This document shows, in pieces, positions 1-5,269 of a DNA stretch of 5,610 nt. A program made the translations under genes and the position numbers. Position 1 is the first letter of the stretch; every line of letters begins with the position of its first letter. Below the pieces are notes generated by a model that made no database searches, had not been told where the DNA came from, and worked only from the letters and a program-made list of their open reading frames with translations. The DNA comes from Ruminococcus flavefaciens (lineage in GTDB: Bacteria; Bacillota; Clostridia; Oscillospirales; Ruminococcaceae), in the NCBI GenBank assembly GCA_002350065.1, contig DEDQ01000074.1, positions 3,734 to 9,343 of the forward strand. The letters are read 5' to 3'.

Positions 1-453
1 GTTATCGGCATGGCAGGTATGTACCTCGCCGGATTCATCTGCTACGGAGCTATCATGCCGCGTGTAACACTTGACGTCATCGCTCCGATACCGGCAGTGT
101 TGGCAATAGCAAATCTGATAATACTTCCGGCGACTGTTTCGTTCGCTGAGGACGGCTTATACCTCGGCTGCGGAGTCAATAACATCAGTAACAGGTATGC
201 GGCGATATTGCTGCCGGCATTTTTCTATGCCATTCAGCACTGCTTTATACCTACCATATTCGATGCGAGGTATATGACGTACCGGTTTCTTTCATTTTTG
301 CCGCTTACTATCGTATTCTGCGTGTATTACTACAAAAAGCGTTACCCGCTCCCGATAATGATAGGTCACACTCTGCTCGACCTTGCCACAGGCATGATGA
401 TACTTTCGACATCGGTGATACCGGGAGTATATGACAAGATGTCGGCAATGTGA
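1..453 (+). CDS. CPBP-family intramembrane protease-like membrane protein (3' part)
   Basis: The reading frame is open from base 1, and the ATG at 10 has no ribosome site, so the gene begins upstream of the window. The visible 150 residues are strongly hydrophobic with several membrane segments. Counting from the first codon, three CPBP (Abi/Rce1-like) signatures appear in order: a motif-1 equivalent EDGLYLG at 50-56, YAIQH at 76-80 (the usual FxxxH) and HTLLD at 123-127 (the usual HxxxN/D). In this family these residues form a glutamate/histidine active site inside the membrane. Motif 1 normally reads EExxxR. Here the second Glu is Asp and the Arg is Leu, so catalysis is uncertain. Some family members are bacteriocin self-immunity proteins or CAAX-type proteases; the substrate here is unknown. 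The gene ends 28 bases before queC with no terminator between them, so the two are probably cotranscribed. Confidence 0.75.
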   Translation, partial: VIGMAGMYLAGFICYGAIMPRVTLDVIAPIPAVLAIANLIILPATVSFAEDGLYLGCGVNNISNRYAAILLPAFFYAIQHCFIPTIFDARYMTYRFLSFLPLTIVFCVYYYKKRYPLPIMIGHTLLDLATGMMILSTSVIPGVYDKMSAM

Positions 454-471
454 AAAATATGATACAGACAT

Positions 472-476
472 GGAGG
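472..476 (+). promoter_or_regulatory. Ribosome binding site of queC
   Basis: GGAGG lies 5 bases before the ATG at 482. It fixes the queC start there and rules out the in-frame ATG at 431, which lies inside the upstream gene and would add 17 residues before the PP-loop. Confidence 0.85.
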
Positions 477-481
477 TCTTT

Positions 482-1183
482 ATGAAAGCACTCGTTTTAT
501 TCAGCGGAGGCGTGGACAGCTCTACCTGCCTCGGAATGGCTGTTGAAAAATACGGAGCAGAGAACGTGCTCGCTCTCTGCATATATTACGGACAGAAGCA
601 CGATAAGGAAATGCAGGCAGCAAAGCGCACTGCCGCACACTACGGAGTTGAGCTCAGAACGCTCGACCTTGCACTCATCTTCTCGGGCTCGGACTGCACT
701 CTTCTCGCCGGAAACGGCGATATCCCGCAGGAAAGCTACGCCGAACAGCTCAAAAAGACCGGCGGCAAGCCTGTTTCGACATATGTTCCGTTCAGGAACG
801 GACTTTTCCTCTCGGCGGCGGCGAGCATAGCTCTCTCAGCCGGCTGCGGGGTGATATACTACGGCGCTCACAGCGACGATGCGGCGGGCAACGCCTACCC
901 CGACTGCTCTGACGAGTTCAACGAGGCTATGAACAAGGCGATATGGCTCGGAAGCGGTAAGGAGCTGCACATAGAGGCGCCGTTTGTGAATCTCACAAAG
1001 GCGGACGTCGTGAAAAAAGGACTTGAGCTGAACGTCCCCTACGAGCTAACATGGAGCTGCTACGAGGGCGGAGACAAGCCTTGCGGCGTGTGTGGTACCT
1101 GCCGCGACAGGATAGCCGCATTTGCTGCAAACGGAGTTACAGACCCTCTCATGAAAGGAGAAAAATATGGCAGGCAGAACTGA
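482..1183 (+). CDS. queC: 7-cyano-7-deazaguanine (preQ0) synthase QueC
   Basis: QueC converts 7-carboxy-7-deazaguanine, ammonia and ATP to preQ0 in the cytoplasm, within the queuosine pathway. The 233-residue product begins almost directly with the PP-loop ATP-binding motif SGGVDS at 8-13, typical of the family. Other conserved blocks are YYGQKH at 35-40, [14 protein letters not shown] at 100-113 and YPDCSDEF at 139-146. A zinc site of four cysteines follows at Cys193, Cys201, Cys204 and Cys207 (WSC, then PCGVCGTC). Length and domain order are normal for QueC. The start at 482 is chosen because of GGAGG just upstream and because an earlier start would add residues unrelated to the family. The 3' end overlaps queF by 17 bases, which implies one transcript and probable translational coupling. 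Confidence 0.96.
   Translation: MKALVLFSGGVDSSTCLGMAVEKYGAENVLALCIYYGQKHDKEMQAAKRTAAHYGVELRTLDLALIFSGSDCTLLAGNGDIPQESYAEQLKKTGGKPVSTYVPFRNGLFLSAAASIALSAGCGVIYYGAHSDDAAGNAYPDCSDEFNEAMNKAIWLGSGKELHIEAPFVNLTKADVVKKGLELNVPYELTWSCYEGGDKPCGVCGTCRDRIAAFAANGVTDPLMKGEKYGRQN
1154..1160 (+). promoter_or_regulatory. Ribosome binding site of queF, inside queC
   Basis: AAAGGAG lies 6 bases before the ATG at 1167, within the last codons of queC. It supports the overlapping queF start. Confidence 0.8.
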
Positions 1184-1664
1184 AAATGAAAAGGGGAGCA
1201 TAACGCTCCTCGGCAATCAGAACACGAAATACTCGCAGGACTACTCGCCGGAGGTGCTCGAGACCTTCCCGAACAAGCACCCCGACAGGGACTATTTTGT
1301 CAAGTTCAACTGTCCCGAGTTCACGAGTCTTTGTCCTATCACGGGTCAGCCGGACTTCGCGACGATATACATATCCTACGTTCCGGCAGAGAGAATGGTC
1401 GAGAGCAAGTCACTGAAGCTCTACCTGTTCAGCTTCCGCAACCACGGCGACTTCCACGAGGACTGCGTGAACATCATCATGAACGACCTGATAAAGCTCA
1501 TGGAGCCGAAATATATCGAGGTGTGGGGAAAATTCCTCCCGCGCGGAGGCATCTCGATAGACCCCTACTGCAATTACGGACAGCCGGGTACGAAATGGGA
1601 GAATGTCGCATGGGAGCGCCTTTCCAAGCATGATATGTTCCCCGAGGAAGTCAACAACAGATGA
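1167..1664 (+). CDS. queF: NADPH-dependent preQ0 reductase QueF (short type)
   Basis: QueF reduces the nitrile of preQ0 to the aminomethyl group of preQ1 using two NADPH. This is the step after QueC and yields the base that is inserted into tRNA. The 165-residue length matches the short, unimodular Bacillus YkvM type, not the long E. coli type. Visible catalytic features are the nucleophile Cys56 in [13 protein letters not shown], which forms the thioimide with preQ0, and the proton donor Asp63. The family signature ESKSLKLY is at 79-86, followed by [10 protein letters not shown] at 90-99, where Glu98 is the substrate-binding glutamate. [10 protein letters not shown] is at 125-134. The whole central block is nearly the B. 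subtilis sequence as I recall it. The gene overlaps queC and stops just before a hairpin terminator. queD and queE are not in the window. Confidence 0.97.
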   Translation: MAGRTENEKGSITLLGNQNTKYSQDYSPEVLETFPNKHPDRDYFVKFNCPEFTSLCPITGQPDFATIYISYVPAERMVESKSLKLYLFSFRNHGDFHEDCVNIIMNDLIKLMEPKYIEVWGKFLPRGGISIDPYCNYGQPGTKWENVAWERLSKHDMFPEEVNNR

Positions 1665-1665
1665 T

Positions 1666-1694
1666 AAAAAAACCGCTCCGGAGAGCGGTTTTTT
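1666..1694. terminator. Bidirectional intrinsic terminator between queF and rrf2
   Basis: The stem CCGCTC (1673-1678) pairs with GAGCGG (1683-1688) around the loop CGGA. A-tract 1666-1672 lies on the left and T-tract 1689-1694 on the right. Read rightwards it ends queF with six T residues. Read leftwards it ends the rrf2 transcript with seven. The A and T tracts can also extend the stem. The T-tract begins 24 bases after the queF stop, and the last base of the rrf2 stop codon lies in the tract itself. Confidence 0.92.
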
Positions 1695-2128
1695 CATATG
1701 CAGTAGTCGCCGTTGAGGTTGATAGCGCGGTCGATGATATCCTGAATCGTGATGCTGTCGAGGTATTCGTTCACGGCTTTGTAGAGTCCCTCCCAGATGT
1801 AGAGGGTAGCGCAGTCCTCACAGCGCGGACAGGTATTCGGCTCGTATTCGAGACATGACACCGGCGCGAGATTGCCTTCGGTCGCGCGGAGAACGTCTCC
1901 GACAGTGAGCTCGTTCGGAGCCTTTGCGAGCATATATCCGCCCTTGTTTCCGCGGTTTGTGCGGAGGATTCCGCTCTTGTTGAGCATGGGAACTATCTGC
2001 TCGAGGTATTTTTTCGAGATATCCTGACGTTCAGCGATGTCCTTGAGTGAGATGTAGCCGTCCTCGTGGTTGGAGGCGAGGTCGATGAGCATTCGCAGAG
2101 CGTATCTGCCCTTGGTGGATATTTTCAT
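1694..2128 (-). CDS. Rrf2-family transcriptional regulator, IscR-like, with a cysteine cluster
   Basis: This 144-residue protein has the standard Rrf2 layout. It starts MKISTKGRYALR, followed by a winged helix-turn-helix at about 26-52 (ISLKDIAERQDIS, then KKYLEQI) and the wing NRGNKGGYMLA at 58-68. A C-terminal dimerisation helix carries a cysteine cluster at Cys92, Cys100, Cys103 and Cys106. E. coli IscR has three cluster cysteines at 92, 98 and 104, so the first position matches and the rest is a variant with CxxCxxC spacing. In this family such cysteines usually bind an iron-sulfur cluster and sense iron, oxygen or nitric oxide. CymR-like cysteine regulators generally lack them. A cluster is inferred here, not shown. 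AAGGAG lies 8 bases before the start. No isc, suf or cysteine genes are adjacent, so the targets other than its own promoter cannot be told. Confidence 0.9.
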   Translation of the reverse strand: MKISTKGRYALRMLIDLASNHEDGYISLKDIAERQDISKKYLEQIVPMLNKSGILRTNRGNKGGYMLAKAPNELTVGDVLRATEGNLAPVSCLEYEPNTCPRCEDCATLYIWEGLYKAVNEYLDSITIQDIIDRAINLNGDYCI

Positions 2129-2165
2129 AATAAATTCTCCTTATGTCAAACAGTAATTAATTATC

Positions 2166-2190
2166 CCTATTATACCATATGTTTAGTAGG
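2166..2190. promoter_or_regulatory. Candidate Rrf2-family operator (25-bp imperfect dyad)
   Basis: On the minus strand, half-site CCTACTAAAC (2190-2181) is mirrored by GTATAATAGG (2175-2166), with 8 of 10 positions symmetric around a 5-base centre. It covers the spacer and the whole -10 of the rrf2 promoter, where bound protein would block RNA polymerase. Rrf2 regulators bind dyads of about this size as dimers and often repress their own gene. The assignment to this protein is inference from position and symmetry. Confidence 0.6.
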
Positions 2191-2197
2191 ATTTCAA
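2169..2197 (-). promoter_or_regulatory. Sigma-A promoter of the rrf2-family gene
   Basis: On the minus strand, TTGAAA (2192-2197) and TATAAT (2169-2174) are separated by 17 bases. The predicted transcript starts near 2162, giving a leader of about 34 bases before the ATG at 2128. Confidence 0.85.
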
Positions 2198-2288
2198 CCC
2201 TTTTTTTATAATTCGCAATGATTTTATGAGCAAAAAACGGTTATTTCGCGCTTTAAAGCTTTTTTCTTGTGAATCGCTAAAATTATTA

Positions 2289-2317
2289 TTGACATCGGGC
2301 TCGGGCTGTGTTATAAT
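2289..2317 (+). promoter_or_regulatory. Consensus sigma-A promoter of the aroC operon
   Basis: TTGACA (2289-2294) and TATAAT (2312-2317) are both perfect and are spaced by 17 bases, with AT-rich DNA before the -35. Transcription should start near 2324. The stretch between this promoter and the divergent rrf2 promoter (2198-2288) is AT-rich and shows no other clear element. Confidence 0.92.
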
Positions 2318-2332
2318 TACTGAGGACTAAAC

Positions 2333-2349
2333 GACCGTTTATAGCGGTC
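2333..2349 (+). other. Short hairpin in the aroC 5' leader
   Basis: GACCG (2333-2337) and CGGTC (2345-2349) form a perfect 5-bp stem that a U-G pair can extend, leaving a five-base loop. It starts about 9 bases after the predicted transcription start and ends 4 bases before the AGGAG ribosome site (2354-2358). It lacks a T-tract, so it is not a terminator. It could stabilise the mRNA 5' end or be an operator; no function is shown. Confidence 0.45.
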
Positions 2350-2366
2350 AGTCAGGAGTTGTCACG

Positions 2367-3494
2367 ATGAAAAACACATTCGGTCAGAGCGTTGCGCTCA
2401 CTATTTTCGGCGAGAGCCACGGCACAGCTATCGGTGCTGTCCTCGACGGACTTGCCCCCGGGATTCCCGTTGACGAGGACTTCATAGCGCGTCAGATGTC
2501 GCTCAGGAAGGCGGTCGGCGATATATCCACTCCCCGCAGGGAGGCGGACGCTGTAAGGATACTCAGCGGAGTTTTCAACGGCAGGAGCACAGGTACGCCC
2601 ATAACCTTCATGATAGAGAATCAGGACACGCACAGCCGCGATTACGGCGAGCTCGCGTATAAGGCGCGTCCCGGACACGCCGACCTCACGGCTCAGATGA
2701 AGTATCACGGCTATCAGGATTTCCGCGGCGGAGGTCACTTCTCCGGACGCATAACCGCCGGGATCGTTGCGGCGGGAGCGGTTGCGATAACGGCTCTGCG
2801 CGGAAAGGGGATAAAAATAGGCACGCATATCCTCGCCTGCGGAGGTGTGAAAGACCGCACATTCGGCGATGTATCGGCTGATATAGACAAGCTTGACGGA
2901 CTGCCGTTCGCAGTCCTCAACGATGAATGCAAGGACAAGATGACAGAGGCTATCCTCGCGGCAAAACAGGAGGGCGACAGCGTAGGCGGAGTTCTCGAAA
3001 CGGCTGTATACGGCTTTCCTGCGGGAGTTGGCGAGCCGTGGTTCGATACGCTCGAGGGAGTCCTCTCGCACGCGCTTTTCAGCATTCCCGCTGTAAAGGG
3101 AGTCGAATTCGGCGCGGGCTTCGGAGTCTCCGAGCTGAGGGGAAGCCAGTCGAACGACCCGTTCCGCTCTGAGGACGGCAAAGTTGTCACAGACAGCAAT
3201 AACTGCGGAGGCATACTCGGCGGCATATCAGACGGAATGCCGATAGTTTTCCGCTGTGGAGTGAAGCCAACGCCGTCCATATACAAGGAACAGCAGACCG
3301 TGAACATGAACACGTCTGAGAATACGACCCTACAGATACAGGGACGCCACGACCCGGCTATCGTACACCGCGCGAGAGTAGTTGCCGACAGCATAACGGC
3401 ACTCGTCCTCTGCGACCAGCTCGCTCTGCGCTTCGGTACGGACTGGCTCGCAGGCAATGACAATAATACGGATAAAACACAAGGAGAGATATAA
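2367..3494 (+). CDS. aroC: Chorismate synthase AroC
   Basis: AroC removes phosphate from 5-enolpyruvylshikimate-3-phosphate to give chorismate, the branch point for Phe, Tyr, Trp and folate, and uses reduced FMN as cofactor. The 375-residue protein has normal length. Signatures run in order: FGESHG at 14-19 with the conserved His18; RPGHAD at 101-106 with the second active-site His104; FRGGGHFSGR at 119-128; GSQSNDP at 259-265; NNCGGILGGISDGMP at 278-292; and GRHDPAIVHRA at 326-336. The last 13 residues are a polar, low-complexity tail. The start at 2367 follows AGGAG by 8 bases. It is first in an operon with DAHP synthase one base downstream, so the last and first steps of the shikimate pathway are made from one transcript. 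Confidence 0.98.
   Translation: MKNTFGQSVALTIFGESHGTAIGAVLDGLAPGIPVDEDFIARQMSLRKAVGDISTPRREADAVRILSGVFNGRSTGTPITFMIENQDTHSRDYGELAYKARPGHADLTAQMKYHGYQDFRGGGHFSGRITAGIVAAGAVAITALRGKGIKIGTHILACGGVKDRTFGDVSADIDKLDGLPFAVLNDECKDKMTEAILAAKQEGDSVGGVLETAVYGFPAGVGEPWFDTLEGVLSHALFSIPAVKGVEFGAGFGVSELRGSQSNDPFRSEDGKVVTDSNNCGGILGGISDGMPIVFRCGVKPTPSIYKEQQTVNMNTSENTTLQIQGRHDPAIVHRARVVADSITALVLCDQLALRFGTDWLAGNDNNTDKTQGEI
3481..3486 (+). promoter_or_regulatory. Ribosome binding site of the DAHP synthase gene
   Basis: AAGGAG lies 9 bases before the ATG at 3496, inside the last codons of aroC. It selects 3496 over the in-frame ATG at 3457, deep in aroC, and over a second ATG at 3502. Confidence 0.8.
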
Positions 3495-3495
3495 A

Positions 3496-4524
3496 ATGGG
3501 AATGAAAATAATCAGGGAGCTCCCGCATCCGGACTCCATAAAAGCAGAGTACCCGCTTTCAGACGAATTAAAGGCAGTAAGGGATAAGCGTGATGAGGAG
3601 ATAAAGAAGATATTCACCGGCGAATCAGACAAGTTCCTCCTCATAATAGGACCCTGCTCAGCCGACAGCGAAGAGCCCGTTATCGACTATATCACACGTC
3701 TGCGTGCTCTTCAGGATAAGGTCAGCGACAAGATACTGATGATACCGAGAATCTATACCGGAAAGCCGAGAACTACCGGCGACGGCTACAAGGGAATGCT
3801 CCACCAGCCCGACCCGACCGGCAACCCCGACCTCAGAAGCGGCATTATTGCTGTAAGAAGCCTCCACATGAGAGCTCTTGCCGAGACCGGATTCACTGCC
3901 GCTGACGAGATGCTCTACCCCGAAAACTACAGCTACCTCGGCGACCTCCTCGCGTACACTGCTATCGGAGCCCGCTCAGTCGAGAACCAGCAGCACCGTC
4001 TGCTCGCGAGCGGAGTATCTATCCCCGTCGGCATGAAGAACCCCACAGGCGGCGATATTTCGGTAATGATGAACTCTATCACAGCCGCTCAGCACCGTCA
4101 CGCATTCATCTACAGAGGCTGTGAGGTCAAGAGCGACGGCAACCCCTACGCTCATGCTATCCTCCGCGGCTACGTCAACGAGAGGGGACAGTCCTTCCCG
4201 AATTACCACTATGAGGACCTCTACCGCCTTGCTCAGACATACGCCGAGAAGCAGCTCGTCAACCCTGCGCTCATCGTCGATACTAATCACTCGAATTCGG
4301 GCAAGCAGTACCTCGAGCAGATACGCATCGCAAAGGAAGTTCTCCACAGTATGCGCCACAGCGAGGACATCAAAAAGCTCGTAAAGGGACTGATGATAGA
4401 GAGCTACATCGAGGACGGCGCTCAGAAGATAGGCGACAACGTCTACGGCAGGTCTATCACCGACCCATGTCTCGGCTGGGCAAAGACCGAGAGACTTGTT
4501 CTCGATATCGCTGATTTGCTGTGA
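3496..4524 (+). CDS. aroF: 3-deoxy-7-phosphoheptulonate (DAHP) synthase, class I AroFGH type
   Basis: This enzyme condenses phosphoenolpyruvate with erythrose 4-phosphate to DAHP, the entry step of the shikimate pathway. The 342 residues follow the E. coli AroG/AroF/AroH pattern. The four metal ligands are visible: Cys54 (IGPCSA), His265 (DTNHSNSGK), Glu302 (ESYIEDG) and Asp323 (TDPCLGW). Substrate-binding blocks are PRIYTGKPRTTGDGYKG at 84-100, GARSVENQQHR at 158-168 and MKNPTGG at 180-186. There is no fused chorismate mutase domain, and it is not the AroA(G)/Ibeta type of Bacillus. An N-terminal segment of about 45 residues precedes the barrel. In E. coli enzymes the equivalent extension helps feedback inhibition, but which amino acid acts here cannot be read from sequence. 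The start lies one base beyond the aroC stop, and the stop overlaps the crcB start. Confidence 0.96.
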   Translation: MGMKIIRELPHPDSIKAEYPLSDELKAVRDKRDEEIKKIFTGESDKFLLIIGPCSADSEEPVIDYITRLRALQDKVSDKILMIPRIYTGKPRTTGDGYKGMLHQPDPTGNPDLRSGIIAVRSLHMRALAETGFTAADEMLYPENYSYLGDLLAYTAIGARSVENQQHRLLASGVSIPVGMKNPTGGDISVMMNSITAAQHRHAFIYRGCEVKSDGNPYAHAILRGYVNERGQSFPNYHYEDLYRLAQTYAEKQLVNPALIVDTNHSNSGKQYLEQIRIAKEVLHSMRHSEDIKKLVKGLMIESYIEDGAQKIGDNVYGRSITDPCLGWAKTERLVLDIADLL

Positions 4525-4883
4525 GCTTTCTGTTTGTTGCGCTCGGAGGCGCTCTCGGAGCCGTATTCCGCTATGCGATAAGTCTTATCCCTGTAAAATC
4601 CGACTTTCCGATCCTTACGCTGCTCACAAATGTTATCGGTGCAGTTCTTATCGGTTTCATCGTCGGAATCGTTACTGCGCACGATGTCTCGCAGAATACT
4701 GTGCTGTTTTGGAAAACAGGCGTATGCGGTGGTTTTACTACGTTCTCTACGTTTTCGCTGGAGGCGTATGACCTCATCGAGAACAAGTCCTGTCTTGCAG
4801 GCGGAAGCTACATCGTACTGAGCGTTTCACTCTGCGTTTTAGGAGTTTTTATAGGAAAAAAGCTCGCATTACTGATAAGCTGA
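4521..4883 (+). CDS. crcB: Fluoride ion channel CrcB/Fluc
   Basis: Fluc proteins are small membrane channels that let fluoride leave the cytoplasm and protect enzymes such as enolase. The 120-residue product has four predicted membrane segments (about 2-22, 31-53, 61-83 and 93-118). It carries the family signatures GGALGAVFRY at 9-18, the pore Asn37 in TLLTNVIGA, and GGFTTFSTFSLE at 70-81. The last includes the central Na+ site and the pore phenylalanines Phe75 and Phe78. The start is GTG, overlapping the DAHP synthase stop as GTGA. No good ribosome site precedes it, so translation is probably coupled to the upstream gene. Only one crcB copy is present here, consistent with a dual-topology homodimer, although a second copy elsewhere cannot be excluded. 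No fluoride riboswitch is visible. Confidence 0.95.
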   Translation: MSFLFVALGGALGAVFRYAISLIPVKSDFPILTLLTNVIGAVLIGFIVGIVTAHDVSQNTVLFWKTGVCGGFTTFSTFSLEAYDLIENKSCLAGGSYIVLSVSLCVLGVFIGKKLALLIS

Positions 4884-4894
4884 CAGCTTTTTTC
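4855..4894 (+). terminator. Probable weak intrinsic terminator after crcB
   Basis: GAAAAAAGCT (4855-4864) is perfectly complementary to AGCTTTTTTC (4885-4894). Inside this lies a small hairpin AAGCT/AGCTT (4877-4881 with 4885-4889, three-base loop) followed by four more T residues. The crcB stop codon lies within the structure. The stem is AU-rich and weak, so some readthrough into the asnS leader is possible. Confidence 0.45.
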
Positions 4895-4904
4895 AAAAAA
4901 GCTC

Positions 4905-4933
4905 TTGACAAATACAAAAAACAGTGCTACAAT
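4905..4933 (+). promoter_or_regulatory. Sigma-A promoter of the asnS T-box transcript
   Basis: TTGACA (4905-4910) and TACAAT (4928-4933) are 17 bases apart, placing transcription start near 4940, just before T-box stem I. The -35 begins 11 bases after the preceding T-tract. Confidence 0.88.
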
Positions 4934-5173
4934 AGCAACATAGTAAAAATGCAAAGACGAAGAGAAGTAACTGTGGAATTCGTTTTCAGAGAGCGCGGGC
5001 AAGGTGAGAGCCGCGTATCAGAGCCGCAGCGAATAACACTTCCGAGCAGCAAACCCAAAGGCTTTGCCGAGTAGGGGAGACGTCCTCCGCACGTTACAGC
5101 GGACAAGAGTGATCGCTTTTGTTTATGCTCAGATACGAGCGGGAATTGCTTCCATGACTGAAAGCGGTAATTT

Positions 5174-5207
5174 CAGGTGGCACCACGGGTAATATGCTCC
5201 CGTCCTG
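5174..5207 (+). promoter_or_regulatory. T-box antiterminator with UGGC tRNA-acceptor bulge
   Basis: CAGG (5174-5177) pairs with CCTG (5204-5207), and ACGGG (5185-5189) with CCCGT (5199-5203). This leaves the canonical seven-base bulge TGGCACC (5178-5184). Bases UGGC (5178-5181) pair with the acceptor end GCCA of a tRNA whose discriminator base is G, as in bacterial tRNA-Asn. The common T-box ACCGCG reads ACCACG here, and the changed A pairs with T5203, so the helix is kept. Confidence 0.92.
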
Positions 5208-5227
5208 TTGTGGGACGGGAGCTTTTT
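5196..5227 (+). terminator. T-box regulated intrinsic terminator
   Basis: GCTCCCGTCC (5196-5205) and GGACGGGAGC (5213-5222) form a perfect 10-bp stem with loop TGTTGTG, followed by five T residues. The left arm shares 5199-5205 with the antiterminator, so the two structures exclude each other. Confidence 0.96.
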
Positions 5228-5269
5228 GTATATTCTCGTCTGAATAATACTTGAAAGGAACGAATAACT

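Larger units (their letters stand above)
4940..5227 (+). promoter_or_regulatory. T-box riboswitch (tRNA-Asn sensing) upstream of asnS
   Basis: The leader binds uncharged tRNA and lets transcription continue into asnS when asparaginyl-tRNA runs low. Stem I is recognisable. GAAG (4959-4962) pairs with CTTC (5039-5042), and CTGTGG (4971-4976) with CCGCAG (5024-5029). Between them is the specifier loop, with AGAAGTA on the 5' side and codon AAC (5035-5037) followed by the usual A on the 3' side. AAC is an Asn codon. The distal stem I motif AGAGAG (4988-4993) with GGTGAGAG (5003-5010) is present. Stem II is GCAAA/TTTGC (5049-5053 with 5063-5067). A stem IIA/B-like element pairs TCCGC with GCGGA (5086-5090 with 5099-5103) around ACGTTACA. 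Stem III candidates are CGCTTT/AAAGCG (5114-5119 with 5161-5166) and GCTC/GAGC (5127-5130 with 5137-5140). Confidence 0.95.

Noticed and set aside
431..481. An earlier in-frame ATG for queC, adding 17 residues.
   Set aside because: It lies within the upstream coding sequence with no ribosome site. GGAGG and the family N-terminus both support the start at 482.
2250..2266. GCTTTAAAGC followed by six T residues between the divergent promoters, like a terminator.
   Set aside because: The palindrome has no room for a hairpin loop, and no gene ends nearby on either strand.
2324..2366. A possible attenuator or T-box leader for aroC.
   Set aside because: The leader is only about 43 bases, with no leader peptide rich in aromatic codons, no T-box motif and no T-tract after the hairpin.
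2352..3463. Two long minus-strand open frames opposite aroC (2352-3071 and 2735-3463).
   Set aside because: They are antisense shadows of a well-conserved gene. They resemble no family and have no promoter or ribosome site that I can see.
3457..3495. An earlier in-frame ATG for the DAHP synthase.
   Set aside because: It lies inside aroC without a ribosome site. AAGGAG is placed correctly only for 3496.
3976..4384. Open frames in other registers within the DAHP synthase gene.
   Set aside because: The compositions (Ser/Thr/Arg-rich, or valine-rich on the minus strand) are typical of out-of-frame translation of a GC-rich coding region.
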